Shown here: positions 5,172 to 5,380 of the stretch, in pieces
Layout: every line of letters starts with the position of its first letter
How positions within the stretch are numbered: the stretch's first letter is position 1
Assembly (NCBI GenBank): GCA_905235755.1
Contig: CAJONA010000085.1
Span: 1 to 5,380 of the forward strand
Direction of reading: 5' to 3'
Origin: an uncultured Clostridia bacterium
GTDB taxonomy: Bacteria; Bacillota; Clostridia; Oscillospirales; CAG-272
DNA: 5,380 nucleotides
Made by a program: the position numbers and the translations under genes
Notes under the pieces: model-generated
The model's input: only the letters and a program-made list of their open reading frames with translations
The model's database searches: none
Told to the model about the DNA's origin: nothing

Positions 5172-5380
5172 AACGCTTCTATCTTATGCGTTTTCCGCAC
5201 ATGCGAAAGCGCTAATGCGCGCGAAATAACAAGCGAGAACAGCATCGACGCACCGGAGCATATCCACACCGCCGCGACGACATCAAACGGATTTGCGGCA
5301 CCGCCCGCGCTTCTGAGCGCGATGAGCGTGCTCGGCATGAGAGACAGCGGCGCGGTGTTCATCACGGCGAACGTTACCAT
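5168..5380 (-). CDS. spmA: spore maturation protein A, C-terminal part (runs off right edge)
   Basis: The last 70 residues of SpmA, the partner of SpmB in spore-core maturation; the full protein is usually about 190-200 residues. The stretch TFAVMNTAPLSLMPSTLIAL followed by GGAANPFDVV matches the conserved C-terminal part of the family, and a hydrophobic membrane segment follows (about residues 33-56 of the visible part). The methionine at the window edge is internal and is not the true start. The stop TGA overlaps the spmB GTG start, so the two genes form an operon read leftward toward recR. The promoter lies outside the window; control by a sporulation sigma factor is expected from family knowledge but cannot be seen here. 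Confidence 0.9.
   Translation of the reverse strand: MVTFAVMNTAPLSLMPSTLIALRSAGGAANPFDVVAAVWICSGASMLFSLVISRALALSHVRKTHKIEAL

Overview
The window looks like chromosomal core DNA of an endospore-forming Firmicute of the class Clostridia, probably an uncultured lineage. The main evidence is an SRP RNA–dnaX–ybaB–recR cluster in the order known from Firmicutes, a large Alu-containing SRP RNA, a T-box leader in front of ileS, and the sporulation pair spmA/spmB. A DUF5662-like gene of a kind common in Clostridia also fits. Base composition is balanced in the genes, with an AT-rich divergent promoter region near 1010-1130. No mobile element, CRISPR array or tRNA gene was seen.

Left part (1-1050, minus strand): the N-terminal 247 residues of a type 2 (eukaryote-like) isoleucyl-tRNA synthetase run off the left edge. 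It is preceded by a 270-nt leader with a complete tRNA-Ile T-box riboswitch. Visible parts are a sigma-A promoter, Stem I with an AUC specifier, a T-box bulge beginning UGGU, an antiterminator and an intrinsic terminator. The T-box element departs from consensus, with UUU where ACC is usual.

Middle left (1069-1661, plus strand): a divergent gene with its own promoter encodes a 176-residue DUF5662-like protein with an HD-hydrolase-like set of His/Asp residues. Its function is unknown.

Middle to right (1708-4645, plus strand): a good promoter drives a roughly 310-nt SRP RNA whose long terminal helix ends in a U-run. Thirteen bases later dnaX (DNA polymerase III tau) starts, followed by ybaB (overlapping by 4 bases) and recR. 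These three form a replication/repair operon: clamp loader, nucleoid-associated protein, and RecFOR mediator.

Right edge (4647-5380, minus strand): spmB and the C-terminal part of spmA, translationally coupled, encode the spore-core dehydration membrane proteins. They converge on recR with a single base between the stop codons.

The genes belong to known families. I did not find a convincing new multi-gene system. The points most worth checking are the deviant T-box bulge, the SRP RNA apical loop variant, the way dnaX is transcribed past the SRP RNA terminator, the DUF5662 protein, and the recR/spmB convergence.
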